Shown piece by piece: positions 1 to 7,924 of a stretch of 12,216 bases of DNA (positions within the stretch are counted from its first letter, which is position 1; every line of letters begins with the position of its first letter). The DNA is taken from contig DATBKE010000063.1 of assembly GCA_036556085.1 (NCBI GenBank), forward strand, positions 1-12,216, in the 5' to 3' direction. Made by a program: the position numbers and the translations under genes. Origin of the DNA: JACCTH01 sp036556085 (GTDB lineage Bacteria; Actinomycetota; Acidimicrobiia; Spongiisociales; ZC4RG35). The notes beneath the pieces are model-generated. The model ran no database searches, was not told where the DNA came from, and was given only the letters and a program-made list of their open reading frames with translations.

Positions 1-564
1 CTGGCTTTCATATCTGACTTCGGGCCCCAACTCCGCAAAATTTCTCCGCACTTCGAAGCCGACCCCCGGGTCCAGGGCGGCTCGCTTCTCCGCCCATACC
101 GCGACATCCGTTTCTCCAAGGACAAGACGCCCTACAAGACCAATATCGGGATCCGCTTCTTTCATCAGGCGGGTTCCGATATCCACGCCCCCGGCTTCTA
201 CCTCCACCTCGAGCCCGCCAACTCCTATGCCGGCGTTGGGCTCTGGCGGCCGGAAGCACCGGTGGCCCGCCAGATCCGGCAGGCAATCGTCGATGACCCG
301 GCTGGTTGGAAAAGAGCCGCCCACGGCAAGGCGTTCCTCACTCGCTTTACCCTCGACGGGGAGTCGCTCCAGAAACCTCCCCAGGGATTCGATCCCGAGC
401 ATCCTTTGGTCGAGGATCTGAAGCGAAAGGATTTCATCGCCGGCGCTCGTCTGCCCGATCGGATGGTGACGTCGAGCGGGTTCATGACTGAGTATGCCGC
501 CCTGGCCAAGTCCTCGGTCCCTTTCATGCGGTTTCTTACCGCGGCCGTGAACCTTCCGTTCTAG
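1..564 (+). CDS. DUF2461 (TIGR02453 family) protein, 5' end missing
   Basis: The frame is open from the first base, so this is the C-terminal 187 residues of a gene that begins outside the window; the TAG stop is at 562-564. The family signature is clear: a run with R-x-Y-R-D-I-R-F-S-K-D-K-T-P-Y-K-T around residues 31-47, then a G-F-Y-L-H-L-E segment and a G-x-G-x-W stretch, as in DUF2461/TIGR02453 proteins, which are usually about 210-230 residues long. About 30-40 N-terminal residues are therefore missing. No biochemical role is established for the family as far as I know, so none is assigned. It has no signal peptide or membrane segment in the visible part. It runs convergently toward the GH57 gene and shows no functional link to the sugar operon. 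Confidence 0.85.
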   Translation: MAFISDFGPQLRKISPHFEADPRVQGGSLLRPYRDIRFSKDKTPYKTNIGIRFFHQAGSDIHAPGFYLHLEPANSYAGVGLWRPEAPVARQIRQAIVDDPAGWKRAAHGKAFLTRFTLDGESLQKPPQGFDPEHPLVEDLKRKDFIAGARLPDRMVTSSGFMTEYAALAKSSVPFMRFLTAAVNLPF

Positions 565-573
565 AACCCCCTC

Positions 574-617
574 CGTCGCCTTCGGTGACACCTCTCCCAA
601 CGCTTCGCGGGGGGAGG
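574..617. terminator. Weak stem-loop(s) between convergent genes, possible terminator
   Basis: The 66-base gap between the convergent DUF2461 and GH57 genes holds a stem of about nine pairs (CCTCTCCC at 591-598 against GGGGGGAGG at 609-617, with one G-T pair or bulge) around a ten-base loop. A smaller stem, GTCGCC against GGTGAC, lies at 574-588. Neither is followed by a good T-run on the side that would need it, so a role in termination is inferred only from position. Confidence 0.35.
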
Positions 618-630
618 AAACCGTTCGCTT

Positions 631-3540
631 TTACTGGGGAGTGATGAGCGGGATCAGGCCGAAATCGTTGGCCGAGAGACCGTCGAGGGAGGGGGAGCCG
701 GGGTAGTTGGAGAGCATTTGCTCCTGCTCTCCTTCGGTCGCCCAGGCGACGTCGATGATCCGGGTGTGGTTGGCGTCGGTGGGAGCGCCACCGAGCCGAA
801 ATTGTTGGGCCGACGCTTCGACATCGCGCACCCGGCGCACGCCGGAGGACGGGAAGCCCTCCTGGCTAAGCACCACGGCCCCGTAGGCCCAGCTAGCGGG
901 GTCGCCCGGTCCGAAAGTCGAGAGCGGAATCCGGGCCACCACTCTCCCCTCGTCTCCAAAAACGGCAACGTCGAATGAGGGCTTGGTCTCCTCGACCGTG
1001 CCTTCGGCCCCGGCCACGTAGATAGCTGGTTCCCAGCCCTCGATGGTGATGCCGAACTCCCATCCGGTGCCTTCTGCAACCGAGGCATTGCGGCCGTCGA
1101 TCAGGCGTCGCTGGCCGTTGTCGGTGCCGGGATCGGTATCGATATACACATCGAAGGTTTGCACCGAGAGATTGCGGGGTGAGCCCCAGGGGTTCTGGAT
1201 GGGAGCGACCATGTTGAGGTCGATGACTAGCTGGTCGCCTTCAGTTCCCACCGAGAAACGTTCAAGGTCGTAGCTCCCGGCGGTGAACACGGCATCGGTT
1301 GGATAGGTGTAAGTCCCGGGCCCGTGGTCGTCGCCGAGGGGGTCGGCCACCTCGAGGAAGACTGCCACATTGGAGATGTCGGGGACCTGGAGTGCCAGCG
1401 GACCAGACGGGTAGAGAACCCCGGTTCCATCATCGTGCTTGAGAATGAGCTGGTCGCCCGGAGCCAGGGGGCCGAGGGCGACCAGGGGAATCGCCGCCTC
1501 GATGTCGTCTCCGATGGTTTGGCAATCGATGGGGATGAACTCGGAGAGGACTGGCCCGACTCCGCAGGTTGGGCCGAGTGAGAGGACGGTGGTGGCCCCA
1601 AACCCCAGGGGAGCACCTTCGGCTGTGACCGCTGATTTCTCTCCCCGCGGAGCCCCCAGGTACACGGTGCCGGCGGGGCCGCGCAGATAGAGAAAGCTCT
1701 TGTCGAATTGGACCGAGAAAACCCCGTCGGAGGGTGCAGCCTCCCAGTCGTCGGGGCTGCCATCGATGATGACCGCCCCCAGCTCGGTGGGTGTGAGAGT
1801 GGCAACCGGGCGCTCGGGGATGATCGGCACCTGGAGGAAGTCCGGGCGCTCGAGCCCGAGTTCGTCATAGACCGTGCCGAGAAGATCGCGGAAGGCGGCG
1901 TCGAAATAGCCGTCGTCTCCCGACTCTTGATCCGCTCCGTACCACCAGAACCAGTCCGATCCTTCGGCAAAGAGCATCTGGCGGTAGGCGGCTTCGTAGC
2001 CCTGGTTCTCGGCCTCGGACTTGAGATCCTCTCGCACCTGAAAGAGGTAGTCCCAGGCAGTCGACTCCTCCTCTTCACCGATCCAGGTGGCGAAATTGGG
2101 CTGGAACCAGGCGCCAGGCCAGATCTCGGGAGCGGGTTCGACGTCGGGATAGCGGGCCAGGTACTCGGTGGCAGTGATGGTGCCGATCCAATCCGCTTCG
2201 TTCAATCGTTCATAGACCGCCCGCAGAAAATCGATCCCGTCATTGGGATAGGACTCCCAGGCGTTCTCGCCGTCAAGGATGACCGACACCACGTAGGGTC
2301 GCCCCGCTTCGAAGGCGGCCTCGACGTCCAAAGAATTCCGAATCGCCTGCAGACGTCCCAGAAAATCGTCGGCGGCGGCGTTGGCCTCGGTCCCCGAATA
2401 CTCGAAGCCGATTAGGTCGGAGAGCAGGCCGTCGCGAAAGAACATCGGCACTGGATCGTTGCGATTGAGTTGGGCCGCATACGGGCGGTAGAGCTGGTCG
2501 GCCTGCTCGACGAAGTCGTCGTCGTTGCGAGTGAACGAACCGATCCCCAAGGTCTTGGCGAGGACTTCTTCCCCCGTCGCAACCCACTGCACGCCGTTCT
2601 TCGAGAAAAGCGACATCACCAGCTGGGCCACCGATCCCTCACCGGGCCACATCCCCACCGGTCGGCGACCAAGGAGACGCTCTGCTTCGTCAAGTCCCCT
2701 TATCACCTGCTGATCGGCGTCGGGAATCTCCATGAAGCGATTGACCGGCATCAGGGCCGTCGGATCGCCCACCGTGGCGAGGGAGACATCGGAGATCAAA
2801 GGCAGGATCGGATGTGCCAAAGGGGTGGTGATCACCTCGATGCGCCCCTCCTCCCAGAGCCGGGCATGCAGTGGGATCACCTCGCCGATGATGCGCTGGT
2901 GCTCGGTCAGCACCACGGCTTTGTCTTCTTCGCTGAAGTCGCGACCCTTTTCCACCAGCGCCGCCAGCGGTTCTACGCCGAGAAAGCTGGGGTCGGTCCA
3001 GGCGAGGTTGAAGAGCACCTGAAGATCGCGCAATTCGTCGGCAGTGAGAGGATCGGCAGAAGCGCGGCGCCCGGCGAGCTCGCTGAAGCGAGGAAAGCGC
3101 CCAACGATCTGCGGATTGACATCGAAGAAGCGGGCAACGACGAAAGCGGCCTGCTCGTCTGTGAGCTCGTCAGCCGGGATCTCGGTCATAGTCCAGTAGA
3201 CATCCTTCGTGCCCTGCGTCAGCTCCTCTAGTTGGAGAAGCAGGATGGGGGTGAGATTGAACGTGACGCTGACGTTGGGATACTCAGCCACCAAGGCGGC
3301 CATGTCGTAGTAGTCCTTGGTGGCATGCACTCTCACCCACGGCCTCGACACCGTTCCGTCAGGGAGCAGTGGATAGCGAGGTTGGTGCTGATGCCAGATC
3401 AGGTTGAGATAGAAGTGCGGATCTAGCTGGACCGGGGCCGGAATGGTCGGATCCACATCGACCGAGGTGGTGTTAACCGTGAATTGATTGCACGCAATCA
3501 TGAGACCGGCGACGATCAGTAAAAGAAACCCTCGCTTCAT
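631..3540 (-). CDS. Lipoprotein GH57 amylopullulanase-like glycoside hydrolase
   Basis: This 969-residue protein is a predicted surface alpha-glucan hydrolase. Residues 1-17 form a lipoprotein signal (basic start, hydrophobic core, L-M-I-A before C17), so it should be lipid-anchored outside the membrane. GH57 motifs appear in order: H-Q-H-Q-P at 50-54, G-R-I-E at 232-235, W-P-G-E at 298-301 with E301 as the likely nucleophile, and L-D-G-E-N-A-W-E at 422-429 with D423 as the likely acid/base. After the catalytic part comes a beta-rich region with I-D-G-S-P-D-D-W near 592-599. It is followed by a glucodextranase C-terminal-type module (D-P-L-G-D-D-x-G-P-G-T-Y-T-Y-P near 723-737), a sugar- or wall-binding type domain. 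It is the last gene of the operon; its ATG overlaps the GH13 stop as ATGA. Substrate (starch, pullulan or glycogen) is inferred from the family and context. Confidence 0.88.
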   Translation of the reverse strand: MKRGFLLLIVAGLMIACNQFTVNTTSVDVDPTIPAPVQLDPHFYLNLIWHQHQPRYPLLPDGTVSRPWVRVHATKDYYDMAALVAEYPNVSVTFNLTPILLLQLEELTQGTKDVYWTMTEIPADELTDEQAAFVVARFFDVNPQIVGRFPRFSELAGRRASADPLTADELRDLQVLFNLAWTDPSFLGVEPLAALVEKGRDFSEEDKAVVLTEHQRIIGEVIPLHARLWEEGRIEVITTPLAHPILPLISDVSLATVGDPTALMPVNRFMEIPDADQQVIRGLDEAERLLGRRPVGMWPGEGSVAQLVMSLFSKNGVQWVATGEEVLAKTLGIGSFTRNDDDFVEQADQLYRPYAAQLNRNDPVPMFFRDGLLSDLIGFEYSGTEANAAADDFLGRLQAIRNSLDVEAAFEAGRPYVVSVILDGENAWESYPNDGIDFLRAVYERLNEADWIGTITATEYLARYPDVEPAPEIWPGAWFQPNFATWIGEEEESTAWDYLFQVREDLKSEAENQGYEAAYRQMLFAEGSDWFWWYGADQESGDDGYFDAAFRDLLGTVYDELGLERPDFLQVPIIPERPVATLTPTELGAVIIDGSPDDWEAAPSDGVFSVQFDKSFLYLRGPAGTVYLGAPRGEKSAVTAEGAPLGFGATTVLSLGPTCGVGPVLSEFIPIDCQTIGDDIEAAIPLVALGPLAPGDQLILKHDDGTGVLYPSGPLALQVPDISNVAVFLEVADPLGDDHGPGTYTYPTDAVFTAGSYDLERFSVGTEGDQLVIDLNMVAPIQNPWGSPRNLSVQTFDVYIDTDPGTDNGQRRLIDGRNASVAEGTGWEFGITIEGWEPAIYVAGAEGTVEETKPSFDVAVFGDEGRVVARIPLSTFGPGDPASWAYGAVVLSQEGFPSSGVRRVRDVEASAQQFRLGGAPTDANHTRIIDVAWATEGEQEQMLSNYPGSPSLDGLSANDFGLIPLITPQ

Positions 3541-5375
3541 TTGCTTATCTCGATGATCGCTCCCGAGCGGGCGGCCATGGTCAGGCTATCGCCGTCGAGC
3601 TGGGCGTTCCCCCAGAGGACGGCGCGAACGCCAGACAGTGGGTAACGAGTCCGGCCGCCCCGGTTGATCAGCACGGCCACAGACTTTCGACGCTGGTGGC
3701 GGGTAAAGGCGAGGACGTCGCCGCGGGAGGGGAGGGGACGCCACTCACCCTCAACCAAAGCCGAATGATGCCGCCGCAACTCCGTGAGAGACGAGATGAC
3801 TTGGGCTACAGGATGCCTGATCGGGTCGCGGTTCCAATCAAATGCCTGGCGGCAACCGGGATCACTTTTTCCCGTCATTCCGATCTCATCGCCGTAAAAG
3901 AGGCCCGGTGCCCCGGGAAAAGTGAGTTGCAATAGCGTGGCGAGCTCGAGACGCCAGATCTGATCGCCGGCCGCGGTGAGGAAGCGGACCGTGTCATGGC
4001 TGCCCACGAGGTTTTGGTTGGCGAGGGTCACCGGCCAGGAATAAAGAGCCCAGAGATGAGCGAGTGCATCGGAGGTCTCGCGGCCATCGGCCTCGTCACG
4101 GGCAAGAAACCGGAGGCAAATGTCGCGGAAGGTGTAGTTCATGGTGGCGTCGAAGCGATCGCCCTGAAGCCAATCTCCGGCATCCCCAAAGATCTCCGCC
4201 AAGAGATAGGTCTCGGGATCTGCCTTGCGGACTTCCTGCCGGAAGTCGATCCAGAAGTCGGGATCGACATAGCGCGCCACGTCGAGTCGCCACCCATCGA
4301 TGCCGAACTCGCTTACCCAGCGACGTCCGATCTCGAGCATGTAGGCCCTCGCTCCAGGATCGGCAAGGTTGACTCGGGGCATTGTCGGCACGCCATACCA
4401 CGCCTCATAGGTGGGCTCGATGGACGGACCGGGGTCGTCGACGTAGTCGAGCTCTAGTCCTGCCTGCCCGGCCCAAATCGGAAGCCACTCGGCCTGCCAA
4501 CCCCGCAACGGACCTCGAACCTTGATCCGGACTGGCCAGTCATCGACGATGAACCAATTCCGGTAGGAAGAAGATTCGCCCTTCTCGACCAGATCCTGAA
4601 AGGCGAAGAAGCGGGGATGGCAATGGTTGAACGAGGCATCGAGCACGATTCTCATCCGGCGGTCGTGTGCTGACTGCACAAGCGAGGAGAGCGCGGCGTT
4701 TCCTCCCAGAATGGGATCGACCTGTTCGAAGTCGACGGCGTCGTAACGATGGTTGGAAGGCGAGAGGAAGACGGGATTGAGGTAGATCACATCGACGCCC
4801 AGGTCCGCCAAGTAGTCGAGGTGCTCGCTGACCCCGGCCAGGTCACCACCCTGAAAGGCGCGGTGGCGCGGTGGCGAACCCCAGGGATCGACATCGGCGG
4901 GATCGTTGGAGGGGTCACCGTTGGCGAACCGATCGGGAAAGATCTGATAGATAACGGCGCCCCGAATCCAGGGAGGTATGTCGGTAGGCGCCAGATCCCC
5001 GAGCTCCCAGCGATCGAGGCGCTCGACCGCGTTCGAGATGCCGGACGGCACGTAGTACACCGCCCGCCCCTCCTCGGTCCGGAAAGCAAAGCTGAGCTCG
5101 TCGCCCGGCTTCAATTCCGCAACGAGCTCCCAGATGGCATAGCGAGCGGTGACGGCGACGAGGTCCAGCTCCATTCCGCGAATTGCTTCCTGGCGGCGAA
5201 CGACGAGGGTGGCATCCACTAGCCCGGGCTCGGTCTGACACCGAATTCGAAACCGGCCGTCCGGTTCTCGGTCAAGAAATGCCCGATCCGTCGGATCGAA
5301 TCTCACGTCACGGGGAGTGACTTCGCCGGGGAGACCGAAGATCCCGAGATCGTCGCGATAGCGACGGGTTCTCAA
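3537..5375 (-). CDS. GH13 cyclomaltodextrinase / neopullulanase-like alpha-amylase
   Basis: The predicted 612-residue cytoplasmic enzyme hydrolyses alpha-1,4 bonds in imported maltodextrins. The (beta/alpha)8 signatures are all present: region I D-A-S-F-N-H at 246-251, region II G-W-R-L-D with nucleophile D365, region III L-A-E-I-F with acid E394, and region IV G-S-H-D with D461. The fifth region reads M-P-R-V-N-L near 332-337, close to the MPKLN of the neopullulanase/cyclomaltodextrinase group (GH13_20). An N-terminal beta domain of about 110 residues precedes the Q-I-F-P-D-R-F entry motif and a small beta domain ends the protein. I chose the TTG at 5375: it overlaps the malG stop as TTGA, has AGGAG ten bases upstream, and avoids a longer frame to 5486 that only rereads malG codons. 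There is no signal peptide, so it acts inside the cell, unlike the GH57 partner. Confidence 0.9.
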   Translation of the reverse strand: MRTRRYRDDLGIFGLPGEVTPRDVRFDPTDRAFLDREPDGRFRIRCQTEPGLVDATLVVRRQEAIRGMELDLVAVTARYAIWELVAELKPGDELSFAFRTEEGRAVYYVPSGISNAVERLDRWELGDLAPTDIPPWIRGAVIYQIFPDRFANGDPSNDPADVDPWGSPPRHRAFQGGDLAGVSEHLDYLADLGVDVIYLNPVFLSPSNHRYDAVDFEQVDPILGGNAALSSLVQSAHDRRMRIVLDASFNHCHPRFFAFQDLVEKGESSSYRNWFIVDDWPVRIKVRGPLRGWQAEWLPIWAGQAGLELDYVDDPGPSIEPTYEAWYGVPTMPRVNLADPGARAYMLEIGRRWVSEFGIDGWRLDVARYVDPDFWIDFRQEVRKADPETYLLAEIFGDAGDWLQGDRFDATMNYTFRDICLRFLARDEADGRETSDALAHLWALYSWPVTLANQNLVGSHDTVRFLTAAGDQIWRLELATLLQLTFPGAPGLFYGDEIGMTGKSDPGCRQAFDWNRDPIRHPVAQVISSLTELRRHHSALVEGEWRPLPSRGDVLAFTRHQRRKSVAVLINRGGRTRYPLSGVRAVLWGNAQLDGDSLTMAARSGAIIEISK

Positions 5376-6289
5376 CCCTTGACGGCTCCTGTGGTCAACC
5401 CGCCGATGATCTGTTTCTGAGCAATCAGGAAGGTCGCCACGATCGGAGCAGCGCCGATAAGGGCGGCCGCGGCGAGATTGCCCCATTTAGCCGAGTAGTC
5501 AGACGAGACGAACAGCTGCAAACCGACTGGCATCGTGTAATTCGCGGTTGAGGTGATGAGCGTGCTGGCCAGGATGTACTCGGCGAAGAGGTTGGTGAAG
5601 GTGATGATGAAGATGACCGCGAGCACCGGCCGCGCCAGTGGGAAGACGACGCTCCAGAAGATTTGGAAGGGGCCGGCGCCATCCACCCGGGCCGATTCGT
5701 CGAGGCTGGCTGGGATCGTGTCCATGAAGCCTTTGATGAGAAAGGCGTTGAACCCGATCGCACCGCCGAGATACACCATGATCAGGAACAGGTGGGTGCC
5801 GAGACCCGCCTGCGGAAAAACCTCGCCGATTTGCTGGGCCAGCAAGAAGAGAGCGATGAAACCCAGGAACTGAGGGAACACCTGCACCAGCAACAGGGCG
5901 AGAAGTCCCATGCGCCGGCCGCGAAATCGCATGCGGCTGAAGGCGTAGGCGGCTAGGGACGCCAACAAGACGTTGATGATCGCGGCGGTCAACGCCACCT
6001 TGTAGGAGTTTCCAATCCACCTGGCGAAGGGAGTGGTGGCATTGCCAAAGAGGGAGGTGAAGTTCTCGGTGGTCAGGCTCCGGGGAATGAGGCGGGCGGA
6101 AACGAGGGATTGAACCGAGTTGAAAGCAGCCGACACGATCCACGCCACTGGATAGAGAGCGAAGAGCACGCCAACCAGACCCACCAGGTGCCGCCACCCC
6201 AGCTCGCGAAACCAGCGACTCAGTGGCATCTTGTTCTCGACCGCCTCCACGGTTCGCGAGGTAGTCAGTGCTTCAGCACGGCTAGACAC
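5372..6289 (-). CDS. malG: Maltodextrin ABC transporter permease MalG
   Basis: This 305-residue inner-membrane permease pairs with MalF to form the transport channel. It has an N-terminal cytoplasmic stretch, a first membrane segment near residues 33-55, and further hydrophobic segments between about 97 and 290. The EAA loop that docks the ATPase is at 196-206 (L-D-E-S-A-R-V-D-G-A-G), followed by F-W-S-V-V-F-P-L. The start is the GTG at 6289. It overlaps the end of malF by eight bases (GTGTCTAG) and sits eight bases behind a full AGGAGGT at 6304-6298. A longer frame to 6427 would lie entirely within malF and encodes a low-complexity Ser-rich stretch, so it was dropped. The order malF-malG and the family motif make the assignment firm; the exact sugar is inferred from MalF and the enzymes downstream. 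Confidence 0.92.
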   Translation of the reverse strand: MSSRAEALTTSRTVEAVENKMPLSRWFRELGWRHLVGLVGVLFALYPVAWIVSAAFNSVQSLVSARLIPRSLTTENFTSLFGNATTPFARWIGNSYKVALTAAIINVLLASLAAYAFSRMRFRGRRMGLLALLLVQVFPQFLGFIALFLLAQQIGEVFPQAGLGTHLFLIMVYLGGAIGFNAFLIKGFMDTIPASLDESARVDGAGPFQIFWSVVFPLARPVLAVIFIITFTNLFAEYILASTLITSTANYTMPVGLQLFVSSDYSAKWGNLAAAALIGAAPIVATFLIAQKQIIGGLTTGAVKG

Positions 6290-7904
6290 TTCCGTAGACC
6301 TCCTCGAGACGTCGCGTGTAGCGGAAGCTGAAGGCAGAGATGGCGGCGACCATGAAGAAGATGATGATGACGACCGCCGATCCCAATGCGAACTGGTTGC
6401 CTCGCCCCGAGCTGATGGCGAGGTCAAAGGTGAAAGTTATCAAGAGATCGGTCTCGCCCACTGGCACTGACGCTCCCGGTACTGGAGGCCCTCCGTTGGT
6501 GAGAAGGAACGGAAGGACGAAGTTGTTGAAGTTGAACCCGAAGGACCCAATGAGAAGCGGGGCCGTCCCCACCAATAGCAGTGGAAGCGTGATGGTCCGA
6601 AAAACGCGCGCCGCTCCCGCCCCGTCAACCCGGGCGGCCTCCTTCAACTCGGCGGGAACCGCCTGGAGGGCACCCGAGCAGATCAGGAACATGTAAGGAA
6701 ATCCGAGCCAGGTGTTCACCAGTAAGAGCGAGACCTTGGCCCAGAAGGGGTTGAGGAGCCAGGGGACATTCGAGATCCCGATCGAGTTGAGCAGATCGTT
6801 TACCGGCCCGATCTGATCGTTCAACAACCCCCGCCAGATGATGATCGAGATGAAGCCGGGGATGGCGTAGGGGAGGATCAGAAGCGATCGGTAGATCGCT
6901 TTGCCCTTGAGGCGATCGTCCTGGAATGCATTCGCCAGCGCCAGCCCCACGGCGAACGTGAGCAGCACAGATAACGAGGCGAAGATCAGATTCCAAGCGA
7001 AAACCTTGAAGAAGGGCCCTTGCAACTCGCGATTGGTAAAGATGTTCCGGTAGTTGTCGAAGCCGACATACGCCACCCACCCGGGATCGATCGGCCGGCC
7101 GTCGCAGACGAAGTTCCCGGTCTCGGCCGGGCAAGTGATGTTCAGCTGGGCATCGAATAGAGAATCGGTCTCGGGGTCGTATCGATAACGCTGGGCTCCT
7201 GCCACCAATCGCGCCGAGGAGGTGGTCTGCACCTCGGCCACTCCCCCGGGCATGTCGAGCACCAAATTCCCGAGTTCACCGGCAATCCCGAAGCGCTGCA
7301 ACGGGGGCACACGGGTGAAGTCGCCGATCTGGTCGGGGATCCCGTCGCCATCGGTATCGATGGCGCCGAGCTCCTCGGGCGTCGGCAGAGGGTCGGTCGA
7401 CGGTTCTTCCGAGCGGAGACGGGGGACCCCGAATGAGACATTGCCGTCGGGATCGGTCACGAGAAAGGCGAAATTGCCTCCTGCGTCGCGATACACCTCC
7501 AAGGTGAGCGCCACGGCGCCTTCGGTCGATTGCAAAGGCTGGCGCTCGAACTGAGCAATGACCTGATCCTTCGACTGGACGTTGCCCGTCCGATAGTTGG
7601 TGAGCGAGACGTAGGACGTATAGACGACCGGCCACACCACGAAGAGCAGCATGAAGATCAGTCCCGGCGTGAGCCAGCGCGAGGCCTGGGCGCGGGGATA
7701 CAAATAGACGCCGTTCACGATCAGGGCGATCAGGCCCACCAGCGCCACCAGTGTCCACGATCGTTGGGCGATCAACGCCGGCAAGGCGAGGGCCAACAGC
7801 GCATCGATCAGCGCCACGGCCCCGAAGCGGATGAAGGCGCTTCCGAGATTCAGTCTTCGACGCGGAGAAGGCAGGGTCGATTCCCTGCCTTCTCCGGTAG
7901 TCAT
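6282..7904 (-). CDS. malF: Maltodextrin ABC transporter permease MalF with P2 loop
   Basis: The 540-residue protein is the larger permease subunit. Hydrophobic segments lie at about 27-46, 50-69 and 78-98, followed by a large outside loop of about 180 residues (roughly 103-290) and then the conserved permease core. This long second outside loop is the hallmark of MalF (P2, which contacts the binding protein) and is absent from most sugar permeases. The loop holds D-T-D-G-D-G at 183-188 and two cysteines at 258 and 267 that could form a disulfide. The EAA loop is at 420-430 (L-K-E-A-A-R-V-D-G-A-G), and F-N-F-N-N-F-V-L with L-L-T-N-G-G-P near 457-473 is typical of MalF. The ATG at 7904 follows the malE stop by 20 bases; an open frame reaching 8033 overlaps malE and was rejected. 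A perfect stem-loop sits within codons 4-14. Confidence 0.92.
   Translation of the reverse strand: MTTGEGRESTLPSPRRRLNLGSAFIRFGAVALIDALLALALPALIAQRSWTLVALVGLIALIVNGVYLYPRAQASRWLTPGLIFMLLFVVWPVVYTSYVSLTNYRTGNVQSKDQVIAQFERQPLQSTEGAVALTLEVYRDAGGNFAFLVTDPDGNVSFGVPRLRSEEPSTDPLPTPEELGAIDTDGDGIPDQIGDFTRVPPLQRFGIAGELGNLVLDMPGGVAEVQTTSSARLVAGAQRYRYDPETDSLFDAQLNITCPAETGNFVCDGRPIDPGWVAYVGFDNYRNIFTNRELQGPFFKVFAWNLIFASLSVLLTFAVGLALANAFQDDRLKGKAIYRSLLILPYAIPGFISIIIWRGLLNDQIGPVNDLLNSIGISNVPWLLNPFWAKVSLLLVNTWLGFPYMFLICSGALQAVPAELKEAARVDGAGAARVFRTITLPLLLVGTAPLLIGSFGFNFNNFVLPFLLTNGGPPVPGASVPVGETDLLITFTFDLAISSGRGNQFALGSAVVIIIFFMVAAISAFSFRYTRRLEEVYGSV
6298..6304 (-). promoter_or_regulatory. Strong ribosome binding site deciding the malG start
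   Basis: AGGAGGT lies inside the last codons of malF, eight bases before the GTG at 6289. It is the best Shine-Dalgarno match at any of the overlapping junctions and fixes the malG start at the overlap. Confidence 0.8.
7864..7895. promoter_or_regulatory. Perfect 13-bp stem-loop in the first codons of malF
   Basis: GGAGAAGGCAGGG at 7864-7876 and CCCTGCCTTCTCC at 7883-7895 are exact reverse complements around a six-base loop. In the mRNA the structure starts nine bases after the first base of the malF ATG and about 30 bases after the malE stop. No T-run follows, so it is not a classical terminator. By analogy with the stem-loops between malE and malF in enteric bacteria, it could protect the malE 3' end or lower malF translation; that role is inference. 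Confidence 0.6.
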
Positions 7905-7924
7905 CTCTTTCGACCCTAACGGAG

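Noticed and set aside
1708..3231. Long open frames on the + strand opposite the GH57 gene (1708-2415 and 2470-3231)
   Set aside because: They lie fully antisense to a gene with clear catalytic motifs, and their translations show no family pattern. In GC-rich DNA such frames are expected.
6290..6427. Longer N terminus of MalG inside malF
   Set aside because: It is a low-complexity Ser-rich translation of malF codons; the GTG at 6289 has a full ribosome binding site.
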